Shown here piece by piece: positions 1-13,532 of a stretch of DNA of 64,000 bases. Under the pieces are notes generated by a model. The model did not search any database. It was not told the origin of the DNA and saw only the letters and a list, made by a program, of their open reading frames with translations. The stretch comes from Tenebrio molitor (Eukaryota > Arthropoda > Insecta > Coleoptera > Tenebrionidae), in contig NC_091046.1 in NCBI RefSeq assembly GCF_963966145.1, positions 47,988,001-48,052,000 of the forward strand. Reading direction: 5' to 3'. A program made the position numbers and the translations under genes. Positions within the stretch are counted from its first letter, which is position 1, and each line of letters begins with the position of its first letter.

Positions 1-3000
1 GCGACCGCGAGAGCGCACATGTGACACGTGTGTCGTCACAAATGGGCGGGTCGAACAAAGAGCCCTATGAATTTCACCAAAGGAGAAAAAAACGCATCAA
101 CAGATGGCTTTTATGTCAGGATTTTCGGTATTATTAGCATATGGCCGGGAGCGCCAGAACCCTATCGTTTGATCTTTACGGTCCTTCGAGTAAAAAATTT
201 TAACTATGTGGCGACTTTACGACAAATAACTCCGCTTTTATTCCACACTTTACACGTACGACCCTTGTACTGCAATAATACCGACGTGCGGTCAAAAACG
301 ACGAAAAGACTGCACCACCGTACGCACAAACAGATCGCACAAAACGCACGTTTGAGTCACTGCAGGTCGCGCTTCTTCGAGGTCACCTTTTGTGTCCGTT
401 TCGTTAAATAGGGGTGACACCGGTGCAATAGACGTTAATTAGAGACCCTCTTGTTTGGTCGGCGCGCAACAATCCCTCGTCAAACACGATCTCGTCGGCT
501 TTCCCTACTGGTCCAGTTCTTTTCCAGCGGACTAGATCGGGTCGTAATTACGGTACGAATCTCCATCCGGCGTTGAAACACGAAACTGTTAACGCGACTT
601 TTACGACGCCCTCTATAAACTCGGTTAAAATTAAAATCCTAGTCGAACTATCGAATTTTACGAGGGTCGTTAAAAATACGAGAGAGGGTTGAGACGTATT
701 GGACGAGGTCGCGAACGGATCCGTGCACGGGGTGGCGCGGAAAAATGTGGCAGGAGCAACGACACCGCGACAGGTTTCGGATTTTTAATTATGGAAGGAT
801 ATAAATCACAAAGTTTTTCGTGCTGGTTGCAGTGAATGGCAGTCTCGAGGTCTCATCTGTTATTATCTTGTTAATTATATCTTGTAATTTATTGATGACC
901 TTTACCTTCTCCGTTTTCATTTACGTCCGCGTTATCACTGAATTGTAATAAATTGTAGCGACAGGCGTTAAGATTGTGACGCTTAGCCTCATTACTACCC
1001 CCGGATTTTATTTTTAGATTTATTACTGACTCTTCCTTATTTGGACCTCCACTTGTTGATTACGCATTTGCCTTCTTTCAAATGTTTCCTTAATCTCCAT
1101 GTTTATCATGAGTTTTTCACTTCTTCTATCACATTTCGCTACAAGCTACAAGCTCTTTTCCAAAAGGACAAGTTAGTTATCAAATTCGCTTTTAGGTCGT
1201 AGTTGATATGAAATATATCACGTACCATACATAACGTAACTATACTGCAGCAAAAGTAAATTGATGTGATTATTTGGTTGCCTAAAATAAAGGGGTTTAT
1301 GTTTAGGTCTGAATAAAAAATGTTTACTAGGTATCAACTTATTCAAAACACCTTAATTATTTAACATTGGAAAATAGTAAACAATGAAAATTGTAAAGTG
1401 ACAAGTGTGAGCGGTCAGATGTCAAATCCAGCTACGATCTTTTAATTAAGACAAGTACATTTTTACAGTTCATTGGATAAAATGGAGTCTCTATTAGCAT
1501 TTATAGCTCATTTTGTCGGTCATGAACGGAACAGTGTGCATTAATCAAACGGTTGTTCAATTAAAAAAACAATTGCCATAACTGGTTCGTTGGTAAAGTG
1601 AGCGTAACGTGAGCACGAGAAGAACGTCAAAAATGCAATTGGGGTGACGTTTTTCAGATTTGGAAGTTGGGAGAGATGCGAAAACGGGAGTCAACTTTTG
1701 GTGTAGAAGTAGTGGCGTGGCGAACATTCGGCGAATGTCGAGCGATGTTTTTGACCCGGCATCAATTCATTCCTGGCGCAATATTCTTTTATTTACGAGT
1801 TAAATTTGAATAATGGCGCGTGCAACAAAGCCATGAACATAAAACCACCTCGGCGCCGGGGGAAACTTTCAATTTCGTTGAGTGGCGAAACATCTCGAGT
1901 GCAAGTTTCCCGTTTTTATTGGATGAAGACGATCATTTTTCTCCTCTCCGGCGATGATAATCTGACTTTTCGATTAGAACGGTACCATATTGTCGCTATC
2001 ATAAGACCATCAACAATGGACGATGATCGGTCGTTCGTTGTTGTTCGGTGCCGGGATCGATCCCCGTTTGTTTGACCGGTCGGGACATTGATGGATCGTA
2101 ACGATATTACATCGATTGCTTCCCATCAACATGGACAGCAGTCGTGCCACCAGACAATAGTCTCGCTATTGCGACGTAAATCATTTATTATGACGTACTG
2201 TGCACGAACTCCCTCTACATATCGGACGTGTGTATGTGTGTACGTTTTACGTCGCGACAACAACCGTGAATTTCCTCAATAAATTTCACCATTGTCTCCT
2301 GCACCTTTCAAATCGTTTGATTTGCGCCACCGACCCCTCAGCCGCGCCCAATCAACCACCAAAAAACAACACTCACCCGAAAACACAACTGGAATATAAC
2401 CCGGAGTTATGTCGGGGTTATGTTGCAGATTTTTTGAAAATGTCAGCGTTGTCGCCTGAGGTTACCTTCTTCTGAGACCCGCGAACCGTCGTATCTTTTA
2501 ATAAAATCACTCCGCCGCCCCCGACCAGATTATGACAAATGTCGCAGAATTAGACGAGCGTCGGGGGCGGCGGGTCGCGGGGCCGCCTGCGAGATGCAGA
2601 AGCGGAGAAATGAACAGTAATTCAGCGCCAAATGAAAAGATGAATGCGAAATGAAAGTAATAAAAAACCGTTTCCGAGTTGCAATTTTCCCCGCATAAAC
2701 CCCCACAAAGATAGACTGCTCAACCCGTCCCTCGGAGTTGTCTGGGGATGCCGGCCGCCGCCCCCCTCCCAAATATCGCGTCAGCCAGCGATCTGGCGAA
2801 AAATCGTCGGAAATATGGGTGGCGGCGGCGGACTAATTAAAAGGGTAGCGCGGCCGACGCCCCCGGTGCAGTCGCCGGATCCGGATGGTGAATTTATGTA
2901 ATTATGTAGCCGGTTTCCGAACTTTTATTGCTTTGATTACGTTCGACGGTTTTTTACGGGCGCGTTGGCGGCCGCAAATTGAAACACAAAAACGCGGACA

Positions 3001-3940
3001 ATGGGAAATGTTAAGCTATTAATTGGATGGGAGGCAATCAATAGCCGGATTTTACGTGATTCAATTAGGGAGGTTGTCTTGTCGGAATCACGACCGGCGA
3101 AACCGTTATGCGCGTTGCGTACGGGGTTACGTTACGTGAAATGCGTACCGTTATCGACGTTACGCTGCGTCACGTGCACTGCGTTACCTCATTAGCTGGT
3201 GCGTGAAAGAGTCTACCATACGGAAAATGAGCCCCAGACTCTACGTCGTACAGCACATGTAACACGTTTTACTTCGACGTAATCCTGGTTCGTCAGACTT
3301 GACACCAAACTCGAATTCCAATTAATAAGAAATTCATGTCAAATTTGCCTAAGAGCGAGGAGCCAACAACGAAAGAATGAGTTATTCGAATATTTCATTA
3401 GGAATTTGTTCTGCGCGAATACATAATAAATCTGGCTACCGTTGCATTGTAATCATTAATTCTTTTTTGTGAAAGTCGTAGTTGTCGGAATGTTTGTTGT
3501 CTCAGCTGTAAAGATTAGAAACCCTCCAAATTGGACGTTTATTGATTGTTATTGAGAGTTAATCTAAAGGTAATTAAAGCATTGGAGCCGTTTAATCCGA
3601 GAAAGTCGAAGAGACTACTATGCAGTCTAAATTATGCAACAGGTTAATAACAGAGTGTGAACGTTAAAATCTCGACGTTGATGTTTTATGAATCGTGGTG
3701 GTTGAAAGCTCTAGATGTAGCGTCGTCATCCATATGGCTCACAAATGCCAGCCTAATGTAACACTAAATTGCCAATCTGGATTGTCTAGTGTGGATAAGT
3801 TGTCGTTACCTATGTTGTTATTAAGAAATCAAGCGTGTTGCCGAATTAAAAAGAAATTATGTTGCATGTGGCGGTGTACAAAAGCGTATTATTAAGTCCA
3901 GATGAGCAAAGGAATATATTCGTAATTTTTGATTACAATT
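1..3940. other. Gene-less stretch, left edge
   Basis: I see no exon, RNA gene or clear mobile element here. The open frames present (for example 28-411 plus) have no recognisable domain and no splice context. The sequence alternates AT-rich and GC-rich patches, as expected for intronic or intergenic insect DNA. It may be part of the long intron upstream of the robo exon at 26888; that is inference. Confidence 0.5.
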
Positions 3941-3949
3941 TAACAATTA

Positions 3950-4115
3950 CTTTTCTAAGTAAATCCTTCAACTGTAAAGACATACATTTTATGAGATCGT
4001 TTATAAATAATGCGAATAATGTAGGTCCTGTAGGGCTTCCTTGAAGCACCACTGACATTACTTTGAACTTAACATGAACCGAAACTCTCACAACGTACTT
4101 TCCAAAATATAAAAT
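3950..4115 (-). mobile_element. Non-LTR retrotransposon reverse transcriptase fragment
   Basis: Read on the minus strand, the sequence encodes a stretch with VLQGSPTGPTLFALFINDL, the conserved reverse transcriptase block that normally reads GVPQGSxLGPLLFxLFINDL in Jockey/CR1-type LINEs, preceded by YVVRVSVHVK, which fits the usual upstream strand. The catalytic FADD block is not found downstream and there is no long frame, so this is a dead fragment of roughly 50 codons. Family assignment within the LINEs is uncertain. Confidence 0.75.
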
Positions 4116-4685
4116 TTGTGAGTAACAAGAACTGTACCCTGGAAATTACAAAAACATAAGTTTAATGAGATATTTTTTAATTGTTTAAAAAAAATAAGAT
4201 CAACATCAATTAAAATTACTTTATATGTAACGAACGTTCAAACTAATTTGCTGTTGAGCAAGCCGTTGATTCTTTCTCTCTTACGAACGCCAGTCGTATT
4301 TTTAGTTGACACACTTTAACGTTTCCTTGAGATACATAACCTCACTTTGATCATAATTTCATTGCAAATGACATTACAAATTGAATGTAAAAACCATCAC
4401 CGAGAAAACCACAAAAACTCTCGTTGGTTAGTTTTAAATTGAACTGTCTTCTACAAAATAAATATGTATGTAATTCACACCACTGCTTGTTAACCGAACG
4501 AATGACGTATGATGTCTGATGAAGCTACGCAATAAGTTAACGGAAACTAAAGTAAGTGTTAGACCACTTGACCGCAATTTTTTTTGAACTCTCTTTATTA
4601 TTACCATAGGTACTTTTTGTTTCCCATAATTATAGGAAAGTAAATTTTTTTGTGAGAAGTGACTTCAGTTTTCGGAAACTATAGG

Positions 4686-4839
4686 TACTCAGCGGCACAA
4701 TTAACCGTCCACCAAAATTTTATTAACAAATAAATCAAAGTTTAGCTGGGTTTTTATTTGATTTTGGTTCATAAGGCACACATATTTGACAAAGCTAAGT
4801 CATTTAAAGCGGGTGGGCGGTTAATTGTGTCGCTGAGTA
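4686..4839. mobile_element. 154-bp MITE with about 28-bp terminal inverted repeats
   Basis: The left end (4686-4713, beginning TACTCAGCGGCACAATTAAC) and the right end (4811-4839) are near-perfect inverted copies with only about two differences. The interior is AT-rich and non-coding. Size and structure fit a non-autonomous DNA transposon. The superfamily is not determined because a target-site duplication is not clear beyond a possible TA. Confidence 0.8.
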
Positions 4840-5473
4840 TATGTAGTTCCAAACAGTTTAAGCTGTTTAACAGTTTATTGCTTAATTTTGTATTTTATAA
4901 TACACTTAAGTATTTTTGTTTTTATTTTCCAAGTCAACTTAACACCACACTTGAAGTACAAGTACATATCCAATAGAAATCTTGCATTTGGCATTATCCT
5001 CGCTTTTTATTCATGCTTTCTTTGTCTCGTCTGCGACTCGTGCTTATTTCTACAAGATCCTTTGTGAACTCGGAAAAAATCTCGGAACTAATTCACACAA
5101 CAGAGAGATCATAACTGATGAAAATTTTCACCTGATTCATTCCAAACATATTTCTGCTCATTTTTTGGGAATAAAAATGTAAGTGAAGAAAGTTTCACAT
5201 TTCTGAATCATTTGATCGTATCGGTTTCCGACACGGCTGTTCTTCTTTTGTGTTGAAATGTTATTTGAACCCACTTTTCATAAAATTCGATTTTTTGTGT
5301 ATTGATGAAACGCCGCCTTCAGAAACTTCCTTTCTCACATGCACAATTGCTTTCCCGCTCCTTGAGCTTGGTAACTAGAAAACACTACATAATTTGGCTC
5401 AAGAATTTGTACCGAAAAGGGCGAGAAATGATCGTTCAAAGAAAATCCAACGATCGTCCGTTCGTTAAAATAA

Positions 5474-6236
5474 ATAGTATATTACACTATAAGTGATGAG
5501 AAAGTGCCTGATTTTTCAACGAGCAATACATGATATACTCACGAGCGCCAGGGAGTGAGGATAGTACTGCGAGTTGAAAAATCGCACTTTGATCACGAAT
5601 TGTGTATACTATTTTTTCCAACGTCGCTTATGAAAATGAGTCTCAATTTCTTTATAATTATTTTACCCCCCTATTTTTTGAATCTTCCTGATCTGATTCA
5701 ATTAATACAAATAACAGTGTTTTAAATTTTTATATTAATAAGTAGGTAATAGATTGTTAATGTAGTAGATTGTTAAATAAATTTTCCTCACTAGTGAGTT
5801 TACTTTCTCCATTTTCCTCACTAGTGATGCAAACGTCTATTTTCCTCACTAAATTGAGTGATGAAAGTATCATTTTCATAAGCGATGTTGGAAAAAAAAT
5901 TATTTGTGCAGACTGATTCACATAACTTTCCGACCATAACAAAATTTAGATGCAGCCAGTAATACATTATTCAGTTATAACTTGATACCTTTACTTGCTA
6001 TGAAATTTAAATGAAAACGATATGATGAGTCAGTATCTTAAATTTAAAAAAAAATTGTCGCTTACTGCCATTTTAGAATTTTTATAATTGAGATTTTTTG
6101 AGGGATGTCCAAACCATACAAAAGTTTAAAATTACATATTTATGTTTTTGGATAAAGTTATGAATGAAAAACGTATTACTGGCTGCATTTAAATTTCGTC
6201 AGGGTCGGAAAGTTATGTGAATTAGTCTGTATACAC
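5474..6236. repeat. Three consecutive fold-back repeats
   Basis: Three inverted-repeat pairs lie end to end: 5474-5520 with 5573-5612; 5611-5640 with 5870-5900; and 5905-5985 with 6155-6236. The third pair has arms of about 80 bp at roughly 85% identity and makes a typical fold-back MITE of about 330 bp. Inside the second pair (5780-5860) a motif like TTTTCCTCACTAGTGA is repeated about three times. No coding capacity is seen. Confidence 0.8.
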
Positions 6237-9200
6237 AAAATTTGTGATGCAACAATACGTGTCCTCCATAGTTTTTTAGTTTGTGTTTTTATTGATTATT
6301 GTACATAATGATTTTGATTACATTTGACAAATGTAATGTCGGGCACGTTGACTATGTTGTATAAAATTAAAATATAGATTTTTTAAATCCACATAATCGG
6401 TGGTTGCATCACAAATTTCGTTAGGCTCATTATTACATACTCCTGAATCACCGTGTATACTCGTGCATTTAAGAAAAAGGTATTTTCTCGTATTTTTTCT
6501 TTTATGTTTATTCCGACGAGTCGTATCGTCCGAAAGAAATCCAGAACACACATTCCCCGCATATAGACAGAAAACTTTTACTGCCCCCCTAACAAGCACA
6601 CAGTTCCCTTATCATCCGCCGTCTGCAAACTTTCCCGGAGTGCAGCGCATCAGGTAGCTCCTTATTTTTTAATTTGATGAACCGGTCCCTTTTGGGCCCG
6701 ACTTTATTATAAAACTTCCATGAGCCACTAGTTGCTCGTGCGTCTCTCCTCCGCCGCAAAAAATCCACCTTTGGCGGCGACACACCGCCGGATTAAATTT
6801 TATCGCGGCCATATTCGACCGGAAACACCCCTCGCAGGTATCGACCGGACGGGATGTCACAAGGCGAGGGACGTTATCAATTTAGTCGAGGGAGTGAATT
6901 TTTTACGTATCATCGAACGAGAGCCAATTCCGGTAAGTCGAGAGCGAACCGGCCCCGGAACAGATAGACGAGATAACGGAAAAACCGCCAAACACGAAAT
7001 TGCTTTTTAAAATGTTTCGGAGCGGCGATTTAGCGTTAGGTTTTTTTTGGTGAAGGAGAGCCGAGGGCGGCGATTTACGAGGGCAATTTGCGCTCGCTGA
7101 CTGTAGCGATTAGAGAGTCTATTAAATTATGTTAATAAGCACAAACGGTTCTTAATCATGTTTATTTATAAAGCGACACGACCATAAAACTTGTCCGTGG
7201 ATAAACTAACGACTTGTAAGTGCAGCCGGTAGCTAGAAAACGGAGGAATTTATTCGAATATGTTCAGTGATTTACTCCGAAAGCTCGTCATAAATTACGG
7301 AGCGACGCGAAAATACCGAAAAAAAAAACACACTACAAACTGCAACATCGAATCCCATCTTCATCAGCTTAATGGATGCGCGTGGTCGGCTGACGAAGTA
7401 CGTTTTCATTAAAAATTTCCATCGCTGTTAGATGAAACTCCGCCAATTAGAGCTTTATAGAATATTGTGGCGCTCGAGGCACTTCCGATGGTGCGGACCG
7501 TCGTTTTGTTTGTGGAAAATCCCACTCAAAAGCTCGATTCGCATCAGAGCCGTCGATAAGAGTCTCGGAAGAGTTGCGCTAAACTCGAGCTTATTCAAAC
7601 TTTTTTAATCACTCCGTCCGAGATACCGTTAAGCTCGCTGTTGTTGCGAGATTTGCACGAATCGGATGGCGATCAAGATGGCGGAGGATCCCGACTAAAA
7701 GAAAGAATGATGGGAGAAGTTGCTTTGAATGAACTGAATTTGGTATAAAAAAATTAATTGTGAGAAAAATATACAGGGTGTATTTGAAATACGTGTATTA
7801 ATTTCAACCAATGAAAGAACTCGCCAATTTATGAAACTTTTCTCTATAACATTTTGCAAAATTCGTAAAAGTATTCCAAAAAGACGAAAAATTAACAAAA
7901 AATAATACAAAAACGACAGATGTTATTTTTAAAAACTTTTTTTATGTCTAGATTCAGAATAATATTTTAACAACAAAGTGTTCACCAACCACCACATGAG
8001 ACATGAGTCACACCGCCTAATTGGGTGGTGATTTCGCCGGCCTGTTTATTTACCCTATTTGTCCCTAATTGAAGCACGCCAGCGACGAATCGTAAAGTTT
8101 GCGTCATCCTTCAAACAACAACAAACTTCGATTGTGGATGGACGCAAAGGTTCCCATTAAAGATTTACTCGTGCGGTTTTTATCACTTTGATAAAAATTT
8201 CAAGAGTTATCGACGTTTTCCCATGAAAACACCACACATTTGCGTGCAGTCGCGACCATTTTCTTGTTGGACAGTTGCGTAGGCCTCTCTTCTCCCCATA
8301 AAAAGTGTTCCTCACCGTTTTTCGAGTCGGTTTAACGACGCACATCTTCATAACGCCGCGGCCACATATTAAAGTCATTGGCTTCACATAGGGATTGTCG
8401 GCAATAAAACGAAAATGTTTATTATTCAAAGTGGCAATAAATTCGGTGAGTAAAGAGAGAAAAACTGTATTTTTTGGGCGCGCTGTTGGCTCAGCGAACA
8501 GACTGGTAGCCGTTTACAAATATTGACTGTCGAGCTTCTGAATGCGTCGTATGTTTGCGATTATGCTAATGATGCCCATTTGACAAATTGACTCGAGAAT
8601 ACACACGGAGGAGTATGTTTGTGAGCACTCGAGACCTTTCAACGTCGTTCCGACCGAGCAAAACTTGATAAATCCATTAAAATATCAATTACGCTCGCTT
8701 TTAGTTTCTCTTAATTGTGTTTGCTCTCCAGCGTCTACCGGAAAAAAATCTCTCCTTGCGCAACGGAAAAGCGAATATTTTCGGACAAATAAAGAACGGC
8801 GACTCGAAATTGGATTTCACCTGGACCGGGACCGCCTTAGAACCGCCTAAGAGCCGGAAAGTAAAATAAAATCCGGGACCAGGTACGCCGCTTTGTGTTC
8901 CTTCCTTTCACGTCCCGGGGCCAAACAATTTGTTCCGGGAGTCGGGCGTGCGGAATTTCAAGCGCACCCTTTTTCGCCGAATCTCGCCCCCGATTTGACA
9001 TCACCGCAACGGGGTCGTTTCCCGGGGCAATTATGTCAGTCGTCCCGCATATCGGTCCAAATTATTTATGGCTTTGGCATTAGGACTGGTGTATTAGATA
9101 AAACACCCTTCATCCCCAGGGATAATATTAGTGATGGCAGCAAGCAAATAAAGCTTACATGTCCGTGGGGTGGCATCGGGGGACACTCACAATATCCGCC

Positions 9201-9798
9201 CCCGGCTATAGAGCCGGTATTAGCGCTATTAGACATATCTGGTACGACGGTCACGCCAATTACTGAAATCTGCCAGGGTGTGTTGTTTGCCGGGGACGGA
9301 CGTTACAACTTCACCAACTTCGACTGCAATAATACCGAATTAGGTCGTCGGATGAAAATTGTATGTCGCATGTGCCGTCACACGGGGTTGCAAGGGGGCG
9401 TCGTCTATGATTATCACAATTGGCAGGTGTCTTGGGATAATTGGACCGCAGGATTAAAAAGCAAGATTAAATTGTCATTCGCAAAAGGAAAATTTAACTC
9501 CGTGGACAGGATGGAGCTTCACCGCACGATTTACATATATGCACAAAACAAAACACTTTTTTTGGAAATATGTACATATGTATATACATAATTTACAAAA
9601 CAATGATGAATGATAAACATGAAGGACAAACTATTGACAAACCAAATTTTATATGACATTTGCTGTAATTTGCAATTTTATACCTATGTAATTTTTTTAG
9701 TTTATTTCATAAGTAGGTACTAACCACCTAATACTTTAATTGGCTGTACAAATTTCAAATGATTATGTCGGGAGTTTGTTGAATGGCTTATACATACA
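6237..9798. other. Gene-less stretch with a single TATACAGGGTG end
   Basis: No exon is recognised. At 7770 there is one copy of TATACAGGGTGTATTTGAAA, the end sequence of a fold-back repeat family seen complete at 23500-24027, but I find no matching opposite end nearby, so it is a solo end or a truncated copy. A 232-codon open frame at 8893-9591 (plus) has no domain I recognise and is treated in the findings. Confidence 0.5.
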
Positions 9799-10084
9799 TT
9801 TTTTGCACGACCTCTATATAATGAGCAACTTTACTCCCTCATTGTAGGGAGTAAAGTGGCTCTTTTTCTCCCTTGGGAAAAAAGCATAGCCGACTCAACC
9901 TTTTATGTCAACTTTACTCCTTTGGGAAAAAAGCATAGCCAACTCAACCTTTTATGATACATATTTAGTTATACACATTAGTTTTTTTTTACCCGAGGTG
10001 CAGTTTGTCGCCTGAGGGTCCTACAAAGCACCCAGGGTAACAGTCATCCACTCCCGAGGTGCCTATATTATTTTTTGCACGACC
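9799..10084. repeat. Compound minisatellite-like repeat flanked by 14-bp direct repeats
   Basis: The motif TTTTTTGCACGACC occurs at 9799-9812 and again at 10071-10084. Between them are a perfect 12-bp-arm hairpin (9828-9839 with 9847-9858), a 40-bp sequence repeated directly with a 49-bp period (9868-9907 and 9917-9956, two or three differences), and a shorter direct repeat of CCCGAGGTGC near 9992 and 10053. No protein is encoded. It could be a decayed mobile element or a minisatellite. Confidence 0.75.
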
Positions 10085-13000
10085 CAACGATTTTAATTGG
10101 AAAAAGCCGAAAGTTTTAAAATTTTGATTTTTTATTAGCCTTCACACTCCAGAAAAAGAATCTTGGCAGAGCTGGCAAAAAGGGAGGCGTTTTAAATAGT
10201 TGGAATTTATCGCCCCCTAGTTTGCGTCCCCTGAACGTCCATTATTTCGGGACGGTCAGACCGATTTTTCAGGACGAAACGTCTGCAACCCCGGATCGGG
10301 TCCGGTCGTCGAGCGAAACTTTCCATTAACTGTCCCGCATAAAAAACGCTTAATACCGCGATAAATAATTCTGACATTTGTTTATTAACTTATTAATAGC
10401 TCGCATTAAAAATAATGCGGCCTGTCATCATAAATATAAATTTTATGTTCCGTTTAAAAAATTTTTTCATGCCCTCTGTAGAATATCAGATTATGCCACA
10501 TAACAGGGACCGTGTAATGTGAAACATCTGATTATTAAAACGAATGTTCCTAAGGCTTGCTACAATAAATAAGTATGAAACTTGATTAAGTGCCGTTGCC
10601 GCTTCGGCGAACAGAAAAAAGCTCCACCGCAAAAAGCTCGATCTGCTCTTTTTCTCCCGGATTCATTGTGTTCTTTTGTATCGCGTGCGTGCACCGGTCC
10701 GACAAGAAAATCCCCAGAAAATCGCCCTCGCCCACCAATAATCGAAATTGAATCGTTCCGTTTTCCTGGTGCGACGTTAATAGTTAGGGGAAAACCACCA
10801 CATCCGGGGGCGGCCAGACGCGAGCGCGCCGCGCCTTAATATGCATATCGTTTACGGCCCAATAAAGCCACCCCCGACTTGTGCTTGCGTTTGTGTTACG
10901 CAACATCGAGAGCGACTTTGTGAATGGCCGTTTTATTGACCCTCGTATGCTCATATTAACGTTTTTATTGTCCGCCTTTATTGTGCACGGTGAACTCGGA
11001 GAATTGCCGGGGGCGGTCGCCCCGGGGGCGCACCTTGATGCGTTTAATTAAAATTTCCGCCGCTCATTGCGATATCCATTCTGAAACCTCGATTAAGAGG
11101 CGGTGGCCGCGCGTCCGCCTGTTGCGGTGGCTCACTTTCAGCCGGGGGGCGGCTTTTTACGGCCGCGAAACACACCGACTGCCCTAATTCGGACGCGTCC
11201 CCTGGGACGACGAAGAAGTGAAATATGCGAAGATCGGGGGTGCGCGAGCGAACCCCTGCGGAATCAGCAACGCAACGAAATTCTGGGGGGCGAACGCGCC
11301 AGATCGAGAGATACGGGACACCCCGCACCTCGCTCCTCCTATCTGAATCTTGGTGGTCCTCGGGAAGGTCCTGGAGGACTCTCGAGGAAGTAAATTTTGG
11401 CCCGATAACCCCAACGAGCCGTTTTTACGACTGGACACTGAACGGAAGAGGATCAAATGAACCGTACCCTCATCAAAGGGTTGCGATGTCGTGAATGAAT
11501 GGTACCCCGATAGGCGAGCTTTTTAGACAATGCAGCGAGCTTTAATAAATGATCAGGCGACACACATTGTGCCTTGAAGGGTCGAAGGGAAAAAATCGCC
11601 GCCGCCCCGGAAATTAAAGTGCGCCATCTGCACTTGATGAACTGCGTTTTTTTTTTTAAATCAATTTTACGGGGCAATAATTTTTCAGTTTCAGGTTTCA
11701 GACGAGTCGTTAGCTTGCAAGCCACGTCGTGTTATTATCGCCAAATAAAAAGTAACGGTGGACTCGGCGGGGGCTCCCCAGTAACAGCCTATTAGGACCG
11801 TTGCCAATCGCTATTAGTTTTATTTACTAAGTTTCACGGTACTCACCCCAGAGGATTTACCACCGGCGGCAAGCTCCCAATTAGATAGCGAAAAGAAACA
11901 GAAAAAGTACGAGGGGTGCACCATCATGTTAAAAAAAAGTTCCACTTTATACTTTTTCTCGTCGTTTTCTTGTCTGTTCAATAGTATTATCATTCTTCTA
12001 ACTAACTCACCCCCATCAACGACAAGTCAAAGAAATAAGTTGTGAGTGCACTCGGCTCAACTTATCATGTCAAAGCCACCTAGGATGTATACTGTAACTT
12101 TATAAGTTTTGTACGCATTTCGCACAAGAAACAAACTATTCTGTTGGCATTTCTTACCATTTCTGAAGGGAAAATGTTGTCAGTGGGTCAGCTTGTCAGT
12201 GGGTACTCACTTACGAAAACCGTACCATTTTGTTTTCCGGCATCATTAGAGTGACGCTTCAAATTGCAATTTTTTATCGTTGCATAATAACTACTAATGG
12301 TGTTGTTATCAGTAAATTGATCATTGTATGGTAGATTATTATACTTAACCGTTGCAATAACAAAAATTTTAATTTTTTGCCGTTACAACATAATGATAAT
12401 ATGTACTTATCTTTTTATTATCATTAACTCTGTCGTTAATTTTTTTTTTTTTAATATGTAAATCATTCTCCTAATTATGGTCTGTTGGAGACAAGTAACT
12501 CCTCAACTGACGTGATAACAAAATTTGAAAATATGAAAAAAATTGTCCCATGTCATTCATTTCTTCGGCGCGTTCCGGTGCCGTCTTCACCTTTCGCTAT
12601 GACTCCGATCTCGTCCTTGGCCAACCGCGGCGACGATATCGCAACAAGATGGAGCCGCCGCTGCTTCTTATTCAGCTCTCGTCCGAGCGGCTTCTGTCAT
12701 CTCGCCGCTCCATCTCCCGAGAAAAATTTTCGCCGGATCGGTTCCCCGGAGGACGCCGCCGCCGCACCCCAAAATTAAATCCGCCCATCGCAAATTTGTC
12801 AGATAAATAGAAAGATGCAAGCGGCTGAAAGATCGGCAGCCATCAGTTATCGGCGCGATTTCGGGGGATGCACGTGGAGGCCACGTGCCGCCGCAGCGCC
12901 CTCTACGAATTAGCCGGTTTGTTTACACGATGGCCATTAGCGCGCGGCGTATTTTTAGGCAGATATGTCGAGATTTTTTGTCATCCGAGTCCGGCTATTT

Positions 13001-13378
13001 TCAGTCGCAGAGAGTCGGTGTTGTCGTCGCTTCTCTTTCACATTCATAACTCAATAATGGTGTTGTTGACCCACGCCGTGGCAGTTCGCGATTGGCATCG
13101 GTGGTTCTGTGTTTTTTTTCCGTTTTTAACAGATCATTATCGACGGCGGGGGAGCTGGTTTGGCGAAATGGTGTTTTGTTACGCCGCAATTAAGAAATTA
13201 ACAGCGGTATCGGTCGTGATTGGTTTTTCATTTTTGCGAATTGCGACGCTGAAACCTGAAGCTAGGTGGCGCTGATAGTGGACACGAATACGTCTACTGG
13301 TCATGCGCACCAGTTGGCGCCATTTTCAAACGTGAGGACCAATCAAACACAAATACCGAGTCCAGTCGTGACGAATCT
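10085..13378. other. Gene-less stretch downstream of the first desaturase
   Basis: No gene, tRNA or inverted-repeat element is recognised. Several open frames of 85-135 codons occur in GC-rich patches (10.6-13.3 kb), often overlapping on both strands, which is typical of chance frames. The stretch ends at the likely poly(A) signal of the minus-strand desaturase. Confidence 0.5.
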
Positions 13379-13384
13379 TTATTT
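13379..13384 (-). terminator. Likely poly(A) signal of the desaturase at 13533-14756
   Basis: TTTATT on the plus strand gives AATAAA on the minus strand about 150 bp downstream of the desaturase stop codon. Position and sequence fit a polyadenylation signal, but AT-rich DNA offers such hexamers by chance. Confidence 0.45.
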
Positions 13385-13532
13385 CCTAACCTACATCTCT
13401 TTTGAAAGCAGTCAGTCCAAAATCGTTAAATCACATAAAATAAATTAATTATTTTTTAGAAAGATAAATAAATAAAAACTTCTGTAGGTATACGTTGTAA
13501 TCTAACCCCACCGTACACTGTTGAAAATCTAC

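Noticed and set aside
12868..13275. 135-codon plus-strand frame
   Set aside because: No recognisable motif and located in GC-rich spacer beyond the desaturase 3' end.
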